NCBI GenBank assembly: GCA_016786765.1
Contig: JAEUUZ010000023.1
Coordinates: 115,697 to 179,696, forward strand
Source: Chitinophagales bacterium
Lineage (GTDB): Bacteria > Bacteroidota > Bacteroidia > Chitinophagales > LD1
Reading direction: 5' to 3'
DNA: 64,000 bases
The translations under genes were made by a program, and so were the position numbers. Of the stretch, positions 25,908-35,882 are shown one piece after another; positions within the stretch are counted from its first letter, which is position 1; the number at the start of each line of letters is the position of its first letter. The notes beneath the pieces are model-generated. The model searched no databases, was not told where the DNA came from, and saw only the letters and a program-made list of their open reading frames with translations.

Positions 25908-25927
25908 TCATTTATCTAACATAAGTA

Positions 25928-28900
25928 TTATCGCTCTACAATCAATTTTTGCTTTATACTTCCTATGTTCGTTTGAATGCTGATTTGATACACTGCAGCA
26001 GCAAGTGAAGCTGTTCGAATCATTAATCGGTGATTGTTGTATTCTGTTTCAACGTTTACTATTCGTCCAATAACATCTGTCAATTGGAATTGCTCTACCT
26101 GAATATTATCGGGCAGTTCAACATAAACTATTGCATTGGCAGGATTTGGATAAATATGCAAATAAATATCTTGAATAGCCGTAATTGATGTTGATGATTC
26201 AATGGTAACAGTACTTTGCGATTCGCATCCATAGACATCTTTAACGGTAAGTGTATATGTGCCCGGTGCTAAACCTGTTACAGCAGCTGTTTGTGCTCCG
26301 TTGCTCCAAGCATAGCTGTAGCTTGGGGTTCCACCGGAAGTTGACACGGATGCTGTGCCGTTATTTTGTCCGCCAGATGAATTTGTTTTCGAAACCGTCA
26401 ATACAATAGCACTGTTCTCTGTAATGATAACGGAATCGGTTTTCACACAGCCATTCGCATCAATCACTGTTAATGTATATGTGCCTGCAGCTAGGTTTGA
26501 AATTGTGTTTGTTTTGTCACCATTCGACCAAGAGTAAGCATAGCTTGGTGTTCCACCGGTAGCAGTAATAGTAGCGCTTCCATTGTTGCCATTCGCGCAT
26601 AACACATTAGTGCTTTGCATAGCAGTGCTGATAGCAGTAGGAGCGGTAATGGTAAAACTATCTGTTTTTTGACATGCACTTCCATCCGATATAGTTACAA
26701 TATATTTGCCAATGCTCAAATTGGATAGTGATGCTGTTGTACTGCCATTATTCCAAGCATATTGATAGTTGCCTGATCCTCCATTTGCTGTGATGGTAAT
26801 AGCGCCATCGTTGCCATTAAAACACTTTACATTACTCGGGTAAGTGCTAGTTGTTAGCGTATTGTTTGCGCCAACTGTTATCGAAGCAGAAGTGGTGCAA
26901 TTATTGGCATCTTTCACTGTTACTGAATAGTTTCCTGCAATAAGGTTGGTGGCAGTTCCAGTTGTTTGTCCGTTGTTCCAAACATAACTATATGTTGGCG
27001 TTCCACCTGATGTTGTAGCTGTAGCGTTCCCATTATTAGCAGCACAATTAGCATTAACTGAAGTTGTAATTGCAGAAAGAGATGTAGGCTGAGTAATAAC
27101 AATCGTGTCGGTTTTAGCACATCCACTACCATCGGTAGTCGTTACGATATAGGTGCCCGCAGCAACATTTGCTATTGAGCTGTTCGTTCCTCCATTACTC
27201 CAATTATAGCTGTAGCTTGGCGTTCCTCCGTTTACACTTACTGATGCGCTACCCGAATTGTCACCAAAGCATTTATTGTTTACGGTTGATTTAGAAACGG
27301 AGAAAAGCGCTGAACTATTTACTGAGGTGCTGTTTGAGGAAGTGCAATTTTTTGCATCTGTAATCGTTACACTATATGAACCTGCAGTAAGATTCGTTAT
27401 TGTACTTGTTGTTTGTCCGTTGCTCCATAGATAGCTATACCCTGCTGTTCCTCCTGTTGCATTAATAGAGGCTGAACCAGTGGCAGCGCTACATCCTGCA
27501 TTGGTAGAATTCATACTACTCGTAACTTGTGAAGGTTGTGTAACTGAAAACGCTTTTGTTGCCGAACATCCTTTTGTATCTGTAACAGTAACAGTGTAAT
27601 TTCCGCTACTTAAATTCGAAATAGAAGTTCCGGTTGCACCGCCTGTCCAAGCGAAGTTGTATCCTGCTGTTCCACCGCTTCCAGTTGCAGCAGCTGTGCC
27701 ATTCGTTCCACCAAAACAACTTACAGGTGTAGGTGTAACAATAGCCGTTGGTAATGAAGTCGGTTGCGAAACAGAAAATGCTTTCGTTGCTGTACAACCT
27801 TTTGAATCAGTAACAGTAACAGTGTAATTTCCACTACTTAAATTCGAAATGGAAGTTCCTGTTGAACCGCCTGTCCATGCGAAGGTGTAGCTAGCCGTTC
27901 CTCCACTTCCTGTCACAGAAGCTGTACCATTCGTTCCACCAAAACAACTCACTGCTGTTGGTGTAACGGTTGCTGATGGTAACGATGCGGGTTGTGTAAT
28001 GGTAAACGATTTAGTAGTGGAGCATCCACCTCCATCAGTCACAGAAACGGTGTATGTTCCGGCTTTTAGGTTAGATACAGTTGCTGTATTTTTGCCATTA
28101 TTCCATTGATACAAAATTGTAGGTTGGGCTCCTGACGGAGTAACAATAGCCGTTCCGGTACTATCGCCAAAACAATTTACATTAGTAGATGCTGTAGTTG
28201 TATTCAATACATTGCTGATGTTTGCAGTAGCAGTGCTCCGTAGGCTTATACAATCGGGTTCTTGCACTTCCCAATCGTAGAAATAATAATAGTAGCCTGC
28301 TTGCCCGGTTGTTGTTCCACCTGGGATGTTGTTGCCAATAATGGAAACAAGTCCTTTAGAATCATTATAGGGATATGCAGCACCTGCAGTATTTCTGTAT
28401 AAGTTCATTGAATCTTGAACACCTAATTCATAGATTGTTGTTCCACTAGGTAAAAGGTCGATGTTTAAGGTTATTCTACTGCCACCGTTAGGGATAAATA
28501 CATTTTTTTGGGCAATAATAGTTCCAAATGTATCGCGATATTGAACAACACGGAAACCATCGCCTTGCGCATAAACATATACAGATACCAGACGCGAGGC
28601 TTTCATTACTTTAAAACGGAGTGCCCGAAGGTTGTTGCCGTTAAAGATGGAACCTGCCCCAATGGTATTACTTGCAGCACCTACTTTTACAATTGTTTGT
28701 GGTACTACTTCTTCTGCATAGTAATTCGTAGTAGAAGAAATACTTGGTGTTGCAAAAGGATTAGTTGAACTTATCTTGCTAGTATCACTCGCATTCGAAT
28801 ACCAATTAATGGTGTTTGTACTTGTAGCTGACAATGATACTGAACCGATTGTGCATCTATTCCCATTAACTACTGCTGGTCCTGCCGGTTTCAGCACTGT

Positions 28901-31453
28901 TATCAAACTGGTTGATGTCTTCATATTACTGCCGAAACTATTAGTGGCCGTAAGTTTCACTGTATAGGTCCCGTTATTGAGATATTTTTTTGTTGGATTT
29001 CTTAAAGTAGAAGTAGTAGCATCGCCAAAATCCCATAGCCAAGCGGTAGCTCCACCGGTAGATTTATCGGTGAATGCAATAACGCCCGAGCAAGTATTGG
29101 TATCGCTAACGCTAAAATTAGCTGTAGGAGCAGTTGTAGGTAAAATGCAGGTCCAATTGATTGCAAATCCTGAATCAACAACTCCAGGATCAGTAAATTC
29201 TTTTATAGTAATGGAGGATCCTGTTGATGTTATTGATGCCGGAAGTGTGTTCCCGGTAAAGGTTCCTAAAATAGGGCTACCGGTCGATGCTCCGTCATAT
29301 ACATAAAGGTAATCGTAGCCGGATTCCATTCTAAATTTTGCAAAGGAAATTTGCACCCTTGATGCACCTGTTGGTGAGATGGTAACAATGCTGTTTACAT
29401 TATCGGCATATAATCCGAATTGTCCACCATCATCATACACTGTTCCTGTGCACGAAGTTTGTGTTTGTGCAGTTCCGGATGTTGGCATATTCACCACGCA
29501 AGGATTACTAGAACTCAAACTCACTAAATTAGATTTAACAATAGAGTCGTTGCCGCATGTGCCACCCGAAGCCACCAATTTTACGGTATATGTTCCAAAG
29601 GTAGTATAGGTGTGCGAGGGACTTGTAGCCGTGCTTGTTGTTCCATCTCCAAAATACCATATGTAGCTGTTGCCATTAGTAGATTGGTTAGTAAAATTTA
29701 CAGTAAAAGGAACAGAACATCCTAATGTGTTACTTTGAACAAACTGTGCATCAACGGCTGCCGTATAAATAGTTCCTACGCCTACAGCATACCAAGCGTT
29801 ACCTGTGCTTGTTACTTCTTGCGAACAGCCTCCATACAAATCTGTTGCAGATTGTAAAGCATAAAATCGGGCATCGGCATATTGTGAAGTATTGATTAAA
29901 TAATTCGTGAGTGTACGATAAGCAATTGCATTTGATTTTGTTCTGCCAATAGCGGTTACATTAAATGCATTGCCTTTATCGTTTGTTCCGTTTCCGCCCA
30001 TAGTGAGGAGGTAATACCAATAATTTAAAACTCCACTGTTTGTGTGTACACCACCATTATCAGCAGCACCTGTAGCCCAATTCGTTCCGGTATAAGTGTC
30101 GGGATCGCCATATGCATTTGGATTTGACATCGATCGGAATGGTGTGCCAATGTCTTCGCCCATTAACCAATTCGATTGCGTTGGCGTAGCGTAATATTCG
30201 ATAGCTACACCAAAGATATCGCTGAACCCTTCATTCATAGCGCCTGATTCGTAGGAATAATCAAGGTTTGCTGTGTATTCAGTCAATCCGTGAGTGATTT
30301 CATGGCCGGTAATATCCAACGAAGTTAATGGAGAGTAGGATGTATTTCCATCACCAAAAGTCATTTTAGTTCCATCCCAAAACGCATTCACATAATTGGT
30401 GCTGTAATGTATGTACATGTTTAACTGGAATCCTGCATTGTCTATACTATTTCTTCCGAAACTATTCCAAAAGAAGTCATACGTTTTTTCACCGCCAAAG
30501 TGCGCATCCAAGGCATATTGATCTTTGTTGGCATTAGTGAGATTCCAAGTGGTGGTAGCGCTGGTAAAATCTAAAGCCGTACCGTAGTTAGTGCCTTTTG
30601 AAAGATTAAATGTGCGTATTCCGTTTCCTCTTCCGGCTTCTCGTAATCGATAACCTCCCGTATAACTGTCTGAAACAATACTCTGCACTCCTCTATAGCC
30701 CGTTGTAGCAGTAGAGGGGGCGTCTGCCGTGTGAAGTCTTGTATCTTTTCGCAATATGGACCCATCTTGTGCATCAACATAAATATAGTCTCTTGAAAGC
30801 GGTGCTTGCGCATAAATATCGAATTGCCAAGCGAAGCGGAAATCTGAAGAAGTTACATCTCTATCCGCCTGAATAATTACCAGTTTTCCTTTTGGAAAGT
30901 AGGTGGCAGCCGGATTTTTTGTTTCTAGTTTAATGTGACTTTCTTCATCTGCAACTTGCCATTTGTAGGTAGTAGCATGGATATCGGCTAATGCACTTTT
31001 CAAGGCATCTGTTTCTGCTAAACTGAATGTGTTTTTAGGTTTTACATCTTGGAAAAGCAAGCCGTTCACTTTGCGGATTCGTCCGTTTTGAGAGTGCAAA
31101 ATAAAGTTGCCATCTTTTATCGGAATTCCATTACTGGTGATCTGGCAACGAATATGGGAGAACCCGATTTGGTCTTCTTCTCTGCTAGTGATGATATAAT
31201 TTATATCACTTTTCCATCCGAAAGCTTTTCTTCCCCATACCAAAAAGCCTTCTTCATCGGGTTCCGCTCCTTGATAAAACTCGATAAAGGCAGGAATTGG
31301 ATTGTTGTTTTTTATCCAAATATGCTTTGCTCCCGGTATTTTGGCGGAGGCTTCTGCTCCGCGAAATTCAATACCAAATTTCCCAAAATCTTGAGCAAAA
31401 ACAGTAATGGAAAAAGAAGAGAATAGGAAAAGTAAAAGTTTTGTTTTTTTCAT
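25928..31453 (-). CDS. secreted M4 (thermolysin-like) metalloprotease with PKD, CUB and nine SprB repeats, T9SS type A sorting
   Basis: 1841 residues. Order: signal peptide 1-20; FTP/PepSY propeptide to ~250; M4 catalytic domain with HEITH at 384-388 (catalytic Glu385), third zinc ligand Glu408 in GAMNEGFSD, and GGVHTNSGVLNYWYY carrying the active-site His; PKD domain (YIWYFGDGTTSTATSPSHTY); CUB-like domain (SGYDYLYVYDG); second PKD (WLWDFGDATTS); an Ig/carbohydrate-binding-like region; nine SprB repeats of ~73 residues (each with CFGGTNG, YxWxxG, GxYTVTVTDxxGC); and a C-terminal type A sorting domain (IYPNPANAIVYVEL ... KLIVER). It should be exported by T9SS, cut proteins outside the cell, and stay near the surface through its repeats. 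Single leftward gene. The repeats are very similar in DNA, especially the second and third. Confidence 0.95.
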   Translation of the reverse strand: MKKTKLLLFLFSSFSITVFAQDFGKFGIEFRGAEASAKIPGAKHIWIKNNNPIPAFIEFYQGAEPDEEGFLVWGRKAFGWKSDINYIITSREEDQIGFSHIRCQITSNGIPIKDGNFILHSQNGRIRKVNGLLFQDVKPKNTFSLAETDALKSALADIHATTYKWQVADEESHIKLETKNPAATYFPKGKLVIIQADRDVTSSDFRFAWQFDIYAQAPLSRDYIYVDAQDGSILRKDTRLHTADAPSTATTGYRGVQSIVSDSYTGGYRLREAGRGNGIRTFNLSKGTNYGTALDFTSATTTWNLTNANKDQYALDAHFGGEKTYDFFWNSFGRNSIDNAGFQLNMYIHYSTNYVNAFWDGTKMTFGDGNTSYSPLTSLDITGHEITHGLTEYTANLDYSYESGAMNEGFSDIFGVAIEYYATPTQSNWLMGEDIGTPFRSMSNPNAYGDPDTYTGTNWATGAADNGGVHTNSGVLNYWYYLLTMGGNGTNDKGNAFNVTAIGRTKSNAIAYRTLTNYLINTSQYADARFYALQSATDLYGGCSQEVTSTGNAWYAVGVGTIYTAAVDAQFVQSNTLGCSVPFTVNFTNQSTNGNSYIWYFGDGTTSTATSPSHTYTTFGTYTVKLVASGGTCGNDSIVKSNLVSLSSSNPCVVNMPTSGTAQTQTSCTGTVYDDGGQFGLYADNVNSIVTISPTGASRVQISFAKFRMESGYDYLYVYDGASTGSPILGTFTGNTLPASITSTGSSITIKEFTDPGVVDSGFAINWTCILPTTAPTANFSVSDTNTCSGVIAFTDKSTGGATAWLWDFGDATTSTLRNPTKKYLNNGTYTVKLTATNSFGSNMKTSTSLITVLKPAGPAVVNGNRCTIGSVSLSATSTNTINWYSNASDTSKISSTNPFATPSISSTTNYYAEEVVPQTIVKVGAASNTIGAGSIFNGNNLRALRFKVMKASRLVSVYVYAQGDGFRVVQYRDTFGTIIAQKNVFIPNGGSRITLNIDLLPSGTTIYELGVQDSMNLYRNTAGAAYPYNDSKGLVSIIGNNIPGGTTTGQAGYYYYFYDWEVQEPDCISLRSTATANISNVLNTTTASTNVNCFGDSTGTAIVTPSGAQPTILYQWNNGKNTATVSNLKAGTYTVSVTDGGGCSTTKSFTITQPASLPSATVTPTAVSCFGGTNGTASVTGSGGTASYTFAWTGGSTGTSISNLSSGNYTVTVTDSKGCTATKAFSVSQPTSLPTAIVTPTPVSCFGGTNGTAAATGSGGTAGYNFAWTGGATGTSISNLSSGNYTVTVTDTKGCSATKAFSVTQPSQVTSSMNSTNAGCSAATGSASINATGGTAGYSYLWSNGQTTSTITNLTAGSYSVTITDAKNCTSSNSTSVNSSALFSVSKSTVNNKCFGDNSGSASVSVNGGTPSYSYNWSNGGTNSSIANVAAGTYIVTTTDGSGCAKTDTIVITQPTSLSAITTSVNANCAANNGNATATTSGGTPTYSYVWNNGQTTGTATNLIAGNYSVTVKDANNCTTSASITVGANNTLTTSTYPSNVKCFNGNDGAITITANGGSGNYQYAWNNGSTTASLSNLSIGKYIVTISDGSACQKTDSFTITAPTAISTAMQSTNVLCANGNNGSATITATGGTPSYAYSWSNGDKTNTISNLAAGTYTLTVIDANGCVKTDSVIITENSAIVLTVSKTNSSGGQNNGTASVSTSGGTPSYSYAWSNGAQTAAVTGLAPGTYTLTVKDVYGCESQSTVTIESSTSITAIQDIYLHIYPNPANAIVYVELPDNIQVEQFQLTDVIGRIVNVETEYNNHRLMIRTASLAAAVYQISIQTNIGSIKQKLIVER

Positions 31454-31686
31454 TAAAATAGTTGTTTTCTTTTATACGCATTACCTTATGCTTTGTTCTT
31501 ATGCTTACACCATTGAAAATAAGCCAATAATTTTCAGATTTGAAAGTAATACGAATTGAATAGGTCCTGGATTTAACAAATTAGTTTAGCATTCGTTTGT
31601 ATTTAATGTTCAATGTGCGTCTTATGCTAAGTAACCCAAAGGTATTATTGAAAAATAGTAGCTTTGATGGAATAAATAGGTAAACA

Positions 31687-32595
31687 ATGGGTCACGACCA
31701 TGCACATCATCATCACCATAAAGTAGAACGCTTCAACAATGTACTTTTGCTTGGAGTTGTTTTAAATACCGTGTATGTTGGAGTAGAAGCAGGTGCCGGC
31801 TTGTATACAGGATCGTTGGCTTTGTTAACCGATGCCGGCCACAATTTAAGCGATGTTGGAAGTCTACTTTTGTCGCTTTTGGCATTCAAACTGGCTGCTG
31901 TTAAACCCAATGATAAATACACCTATGGCTATAAGAAGACTACGATTCTCGCTACATTAATTAATGCCATTGTGCTCTTAGTTGCCGTTGGAATTATTTT
32001 CTGGGAAGCTATCCATCGATTTAATGCACCGAAAGCAATGCCAGGAATTACTGTGGCTATTGTTTCTTTCATTGGGATTATTGTTAACGGACTTTCAGCA
32101 TTTTTGTTCTTCCGAGATAAGGATACCGACCTTAACATGAAAGGAGCCTATCTACATTTGGTGGCCGATACTTTGGTTTCTCTTGGTGTTGTAGTTGGAG
32201 GAGTAGTAATGTATTTTACCCATATGTATTGGATTGATTCCGCATTAAGTATTGTGATTTGTTTAGCGATTCTTGTCAGTTCTTTCCGTTTGCTTAAAGA
32301 CAGTTTGCGTCTTTCTCTAGACGGAATTCCGGTGGAGATTGACGTGCAGAAAATTGAAAAAGCAGTGCTCAACATTTCAGGAGTGAAGAGTCTCCACCAT
32401 CTGCACATTTGGGCAATGAGTACAACAGAAAATGCAATGACAGTGCACGTTGTGATTTCGAAACAACTTTCTGACATTGAAGTTATGGGGCTCAAAAAGG
32501 AAATTAAACATGTTTTGGAGCATTTGGCGGTTCACCACTCCACCCTTGAAATCGAATCGGAAAGTTTTGTATGTGAACAGTCTTATTGTTGTTGA
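31687..32595 (+). CDS. czcD: cation diffusion facilitator, zinc exporter (CzcD/ZitB type)
   Basis: 302 residues, six membrane helices plus a cytoplasmic C-terminal domain. Proton-driven export of Zn (perhaps also Co or Cd) across the inner membrane. The His-rich start (GHDHAHHHHHK) is usual for zinc CDFs. Transport-site residues are DAGHNLSD in helix 2 and HLVADTLVS in helix 5, the HD-HD arrangement of zinc-selective members. The C-terminus has metal-dimer residues (HHLHIWAMS) and an extra CEQSYCC tail. A TAGCTTTG -7 element at 31659-31666 may belong to its promoter, but no -33 match was found. Confidence 0.92.
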   Translation: MGHDHAHHHHHKVERFNNVLLLGVVLNTVYVGVEAGAGLYTGSLALLTDAGHNLSDVGSLLLSLLAFKLAAVKPNDKYTYGYKKTTILATLINAIVLLVAVGIIFWEAIHRFNAPKAMPGITVAIVSFIGIIVNGLSAFLFFRDKDTDLNMKGAYLHLVADTLVSLGVVVGGVVMYFTHMYWIDSALSIVICLAILVSSFRLLKDSLRLSLDGIPVEIDVQKIEKAVLNISGVKSLHHLHIWAMSTTENAMTVHVVISKQLSDIEVMGLKKEIKHVLEHLAVHHSTLEIESESFVCEQSYCC

Positions 32596-32682
32596 AGTGG
32601 TTATTACTGCGAATAATGTAGACTCCTTCTAGTATCGTATGATCCCCTAATTAATAAAAACTGAAAAGATATATTTGTGGTT

Positions 32683-33114
32683 ATGCTTGTAAAAATTAAA
32701 AACATATCCGGTAATCCCTTGCCCGAATACCAAACCGAAGGTTCTGCAGGTATGGATATTTGTGCATTTATTGAAGAACCTGTACTACTGAAACCCGGAG
32801 ATCGGAAAGCTATCCCTACCGGACTTTTTCTTGAAATTCCAGATGGATACGAAGCACAAATCCGTCCACGCAGCGGCTTAGCGCTTAAATACGGTATCGG
32901 TTTGCCTAATTCACCGGCCACCATTGATAGCGATTATAGAGGCGAATTGAAAGTAATTATTATGAACTATTCAACAGAAGATTTTCGCATACATTCTGGT
33001 GATCGCATTGCCCAAATGGTGATTGCTCGCTACGAAAAAGTAACTTGGAAACAAGTAGAAACGCTCACCGAAACCCAAAGAGGTGAGGGTGGATTTGGAC
33101 ATACGGGAAAATAA
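32683..33114 (+). CDS. dut: deoxyuridine 5'-triphosphate nucleotidohydrolase
   Basis: 143 residues from ATG 32683; a GTG two codons earlier is in frame. Splits dUTP into dUMP and pyrophosphate, keeping uracil out of DNA. All five trimeric dUTPase motifs are present: [31 protein letters not shown] and [20 protein letters not shown] at 32670-32677 matches the -7 element, which would give an almost leaderless mRNA, but no -33 element was found. First gene of a tight rightward cluster with nucleotidyltransferase, TPR, DUF4292 and EnvC-like genes. Confidence 0.95.
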   Translation: MLVKIKNISGNPLPEYQTEGSAGMDICAFIEEPVLLKPGDRKAIPTGLFLEIPDGYEAQIRPRSGLALKYGIGLPNSPATIDSDYRGELKVIIMNYSTEDFRIHSGDRIAQMVIARYEKVTWKQVETLTETQRGEGGFGHTGK

Positions 33115-33150
33115 AACAATTTTTAAGCAGAAATAAACCTAAAACAAACG

Positions 33151-34155
33151 ATGAATATTATTATTCCGATGGCTGGTTGGGGAACCCGCTTACGACCACA
33201 CACACTTACTGTTCCTAAGCCAATGCTTTCTGTTGCCGGCAAGCCGATAGTTGAACACTTGGTAAACGATTTAGTAAAATGTGTTGATGAAAAAGTAGAC
33301 AATGTGGTCTTTATCATTCGCTCCGATTTCGGAAAAAAAATTGAAGAACAGTTGATGCGTATTGCTGATACTCTTCAAGTGAAAGGGCACATACGCTATC
33401 AGGAGGAACCACTTGGAACGGCTCATGCCATATTATGCGCTGGCGATTTTCTGAACGCTAAAATTATTGTTGGTTTTGCGGATACGTTGTTTAAAATGGA
33501 TTTCAAAATAGATACCAATAAAGAGGGTATTATTTTTGTGCAAAAAGTTGCCGATCCATCTGCCTTTGGAGTTGTGAAATTGAATGCTGAAGGGATTATT
33601 ACTGACTTTATTGAGAAACCTAAAACGTTTATCTCTGATTTAGCCATCATTGGAATTTATTATTTCCGCGATGGGGCAAATCTGCGTGCTGAAATGCAGT
33701 TTTTGGTAGATAACGATTTAAAAGAGAAAGGTGAGTTTCAACTTACCAACGCCATGGAAAATATGAAGCAGAAAGGGCTAAATTTTGAAAAAGGCGAAGT
33801 CGTAGATTGGCTTGATTGTGGAAACAAAAACGCAACTGTTTCAACGAACTCTGCCTACTTGAACTACTTGATGGGAACGCCAATTATTGATGCTTCGTTA
33901 AAGAATATTAATTCAACGGTTATTGAGCCATGCTATATTGATGCCTCTGTAACCCTTATCAATAGTGTGGTTGGTCCAGGTGTTTCGATTGGCAAGAACG
34001 TAACTATTGAGAATGCAGTAGTTACGCACTCCATTATTCAGAGCAACACAATGCTTAAAAATAAGTTAATTACTAATTCAATGATTGGAAATAATGTTAG
34101 GTTAGTAGGAGAAATGGAAGATCTTAGTATTGGTGATTATACAGTTATAGAATAA
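33151..34155 (+). CDS. sugar-phosphate nucleotidylyltransferase
   Basis: 334 residues. The N-terminal nucleotidyltransferase motif is PMAGWGTRLRPHTLTVPKPML (written in its usual G-x-G-T-R-L-R-P form), followed by GTAHAILCAGDF. The C-terminal third has hexapeptide-like repeats of a left-handed beta-helix (IDASVTLINSVVGPGVSIGKNVTIENAVV). It would activate a sugar 1-phosphate with NTP, as in RmlA, GlmU or GalU families; the specific sugar cannot be told. The stop overlaps the start of the TPR gene by one base, so translation is coupled. Confidence 0.88.
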   Translation: MNIIIPMAGWGTRLRPHTLTVPKPMLSVAGKPIVEHLVNDLVKCVDEKVDNVVFIIRSDFGKKIEEQLMRIADTLQVKGHIRYQEEPLGTAHAILCAGDFLNAKIIVGFADTLFKMDFKIDTNKEGIIFVQKVADPSAFGVVKLNAEGIITDFIEKPKTFISDLAIIGIYYFRDGANLRAEMQFLVDNDLKEKGEFQLTNAMENMKQKGLNFEKGEVVDWLDCGNKNATVSTNSAYLNYLMGTPIIDASLKNINSTVIEPCYIDASVTLINSVVGPGVSIGKNVTIENAVVTHSIIQSNTMLKNKLITNSMIGNNVRLVGEMEDLSIGDYTVIE

Positions 34156-35882
34156 TGCATAAATCAGTTCGGTTCACATATATCATAGCCCTTTTGGTGC
34201 TGCTTTCTGCTTGTAGTTCAACAAAAAAGACTACACAAGGTAAATCCAAACTTACCGAGGAGCAGTTGATGAAAATACAAGGTTTGCAGTTAGACGCTGA
34301 ACGTGCAAAGCTCATCGAGGATAATAGCGAAGCCATAAAAAAATACAACGAGTTGTTGCAAGTTGATCCTCAAAACGATAATGCATACTACCAGTTGGCG
34401 ATGTTACATTTCCAATCCAACAAAATGCACGATGCCGAGTTTGAAGCCGAACAAGCTGCAAAATTAGCACCGAGCAATAAATGGTACACCGATTTATTAT
34501 CTAAAATTTATACGAAATCCGGAAACACAAAAATGGCCATTAAAACGTTGGAACAGGTCATTCAAAAAAATCCCACTGATCCGGATAGTTACTTTGATTT
34601 GGCCTATTTATACCTGCAATCTGCTCAACCGCTTAACGCAATTCGTGTGTACGATCAATTCGAAAAAAATTATGGACTTGAAGAAAGTGTTGTGATGCAG
34701 AAAGAGAAACTGTATTTAAAATTAAATCAGTTTGATAAGGCAGTTGGAGAGATTAAGAAACTTATCGATGCCTATCCCGGTGAAGTACAATATTTAGGTA
34801 TGCTAGCCGAGTTATATGCACTGAATGGTAAGAGAGAAAAGGCTTCTGAGGTCTATCAGCAAATTTTGGCTATTGACCCTGAAAATGCTCAAGCATTATT
34901 GGCCACCGCAGATATTAGCGCATCAAAAGGTGATACGGTAGCACGTATTGAAAGTATGCGCAAGGTGTTTGCGAATCCAAACATGAATATCGATTCTAAA
35001 GTGCGTATGCTGTTGCCTTACATTCAGTATTACGAAATTAAAAAGGATAAGATTGTGGAGGCGCAAGAGTTGAGCGATATTTTGGTAAAGACACATCCCG
35101 ATGAATCAAAAGCACATGCCATTCGCGGAGATGTGTATTATATCGATAAAAAAGACGATACGGCCTTAGTTGCATACAACCGAGCTATTGTATTGCGTAA
35201 AGATATCTTCAATGTGTGGTTGCAAACACTAATAATATACAGCAGCAAACGTGAATGGAGTACTTTGGAAAAAACCAGTAGCGATGCGCTAGAGTTATTT
35301 CCAAACCAAGCAATCATTTATTTGTATAAAGGGAATGCGGAGTATCAATTAAAGAATTATGAGAAAGCCATCAAAACATTTTCGAAGGGGGAGAAGATGA
35401 GTGGGGATAATGCTCCGCTAAAAGCACAAATGCTTGCTAATTTAGGCGATGTTTACTTCAATCTAAAGAAAAATGCCGAATCGGATAGCGCCTATGATCG
35501 TTCGTTAAAACTGAATCCGGAAAGTGCATATACATTAAACAACTATAGTTACTATTTGTCGTTGCGCAAAGAAAATTTAGAGAAGGCAAAACAAATGTCG
35601 GCTTATGCCAATAAACTTGAACCCGATAACGATTCTTTCGAAGATACTTATGCTTGGATTTTATTCCAGCTAGGTGATTATAAAGAAGCAAAAGTATGGC
35701 AAGAAAAAGCAATAGGCAGCTCTACTACCAATGGTACTTTATTAGAGCATTATGGCGACATTCTTTTTAAATTGGGAGATATCGACAAAGCGATAGAGCA
35801 ATGGAAAAAAGCTAAATCTGTTGGTTCTGAGTCGAAAACCATTGATGCCAAAATCGCTTCAAAAAGTTATGTTGAAGAATAA
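34155..35882 (+). CDS. TPR-repeat lipoprotein
   Basis: 575 residues. Lipoprotein signal LLSACSSTKK (Cys20), then tetratricopeptide repeats over the whole chain, for example NSEAIKKYNELLQVDPQNDNAYYQLA and DPDSYFDLAYLYLQSAQPLNAIRVYDQF. Such proteins are scaffolds in outer-membrane or envelope assembly. It begins in the overlap TAATG with the nucleotidyltransferase gene and overlaps the DUF4292 gene by 14 bases, which ties the three genes into one operon. No enzyme motif. Confidence 0.9.
   Translation: MHKSVRFTYIIALLVLLSACSSTKKTTQGKSKLTEEQLMKIQGLQLDAERAKLIEDNSEAIKKYNELLQVDPQNDNAYYQLAMLHFQSNKMHDAEFEAEQAAKLAPSNKWYTDLLSKIYTKSGNTKMAIKTLEQVIQKNPTDPDSYFDLAYLYLQSAQPLNAIRVYDQFEKNYGLEESVVMQKEKLYLKLNQFDKAVGEIKKLIDAYPGEVQYLGMLAELYALNGKREKASEVYQQILAIDPENAQALLATADISASKGDTVARIESMRKVFANPNMNIDSKVRMLLPYIQYYEIKKDKIVEAQELSDILVKTHPDESKAHAIRGDVYYIDKKDDTALVAYNRAIVLRKDIFNVWLQTLIIYSSKREWSTLEKTSSDALELFPNQAIIYLYKGNAEYQLKNYEKAIKTFSKGEKMSGDNAPLKAQMLANLGDVYFNLKKNAESDSAYDRSLKLNPESAYTLNNYSYYLSLRKENLEKAKQMSAYANKLEPDNDSFEDTYAWILFQLGDYKEAKVWQEKAIGSSTTNGTLLEHYGDILFKLGDIDKAIEQWKKAKSVGSESKTIDAKIASKSYVEE

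Noticed and set aside
26340..28200. Regular DNA repeats resembling a CRISPR or satellite array
   Set aside because: The period (~220 bases) and reading frame match nine SprB protein repeats; there are no short identical repeats with unique spacers.
28508..29609. Plus-strand open frames opposite the M4 protease gene
   Set aside because: They are antisense shadows of a low-stop, Thr/Ser-rich coding region; no start context or protein family supports them.
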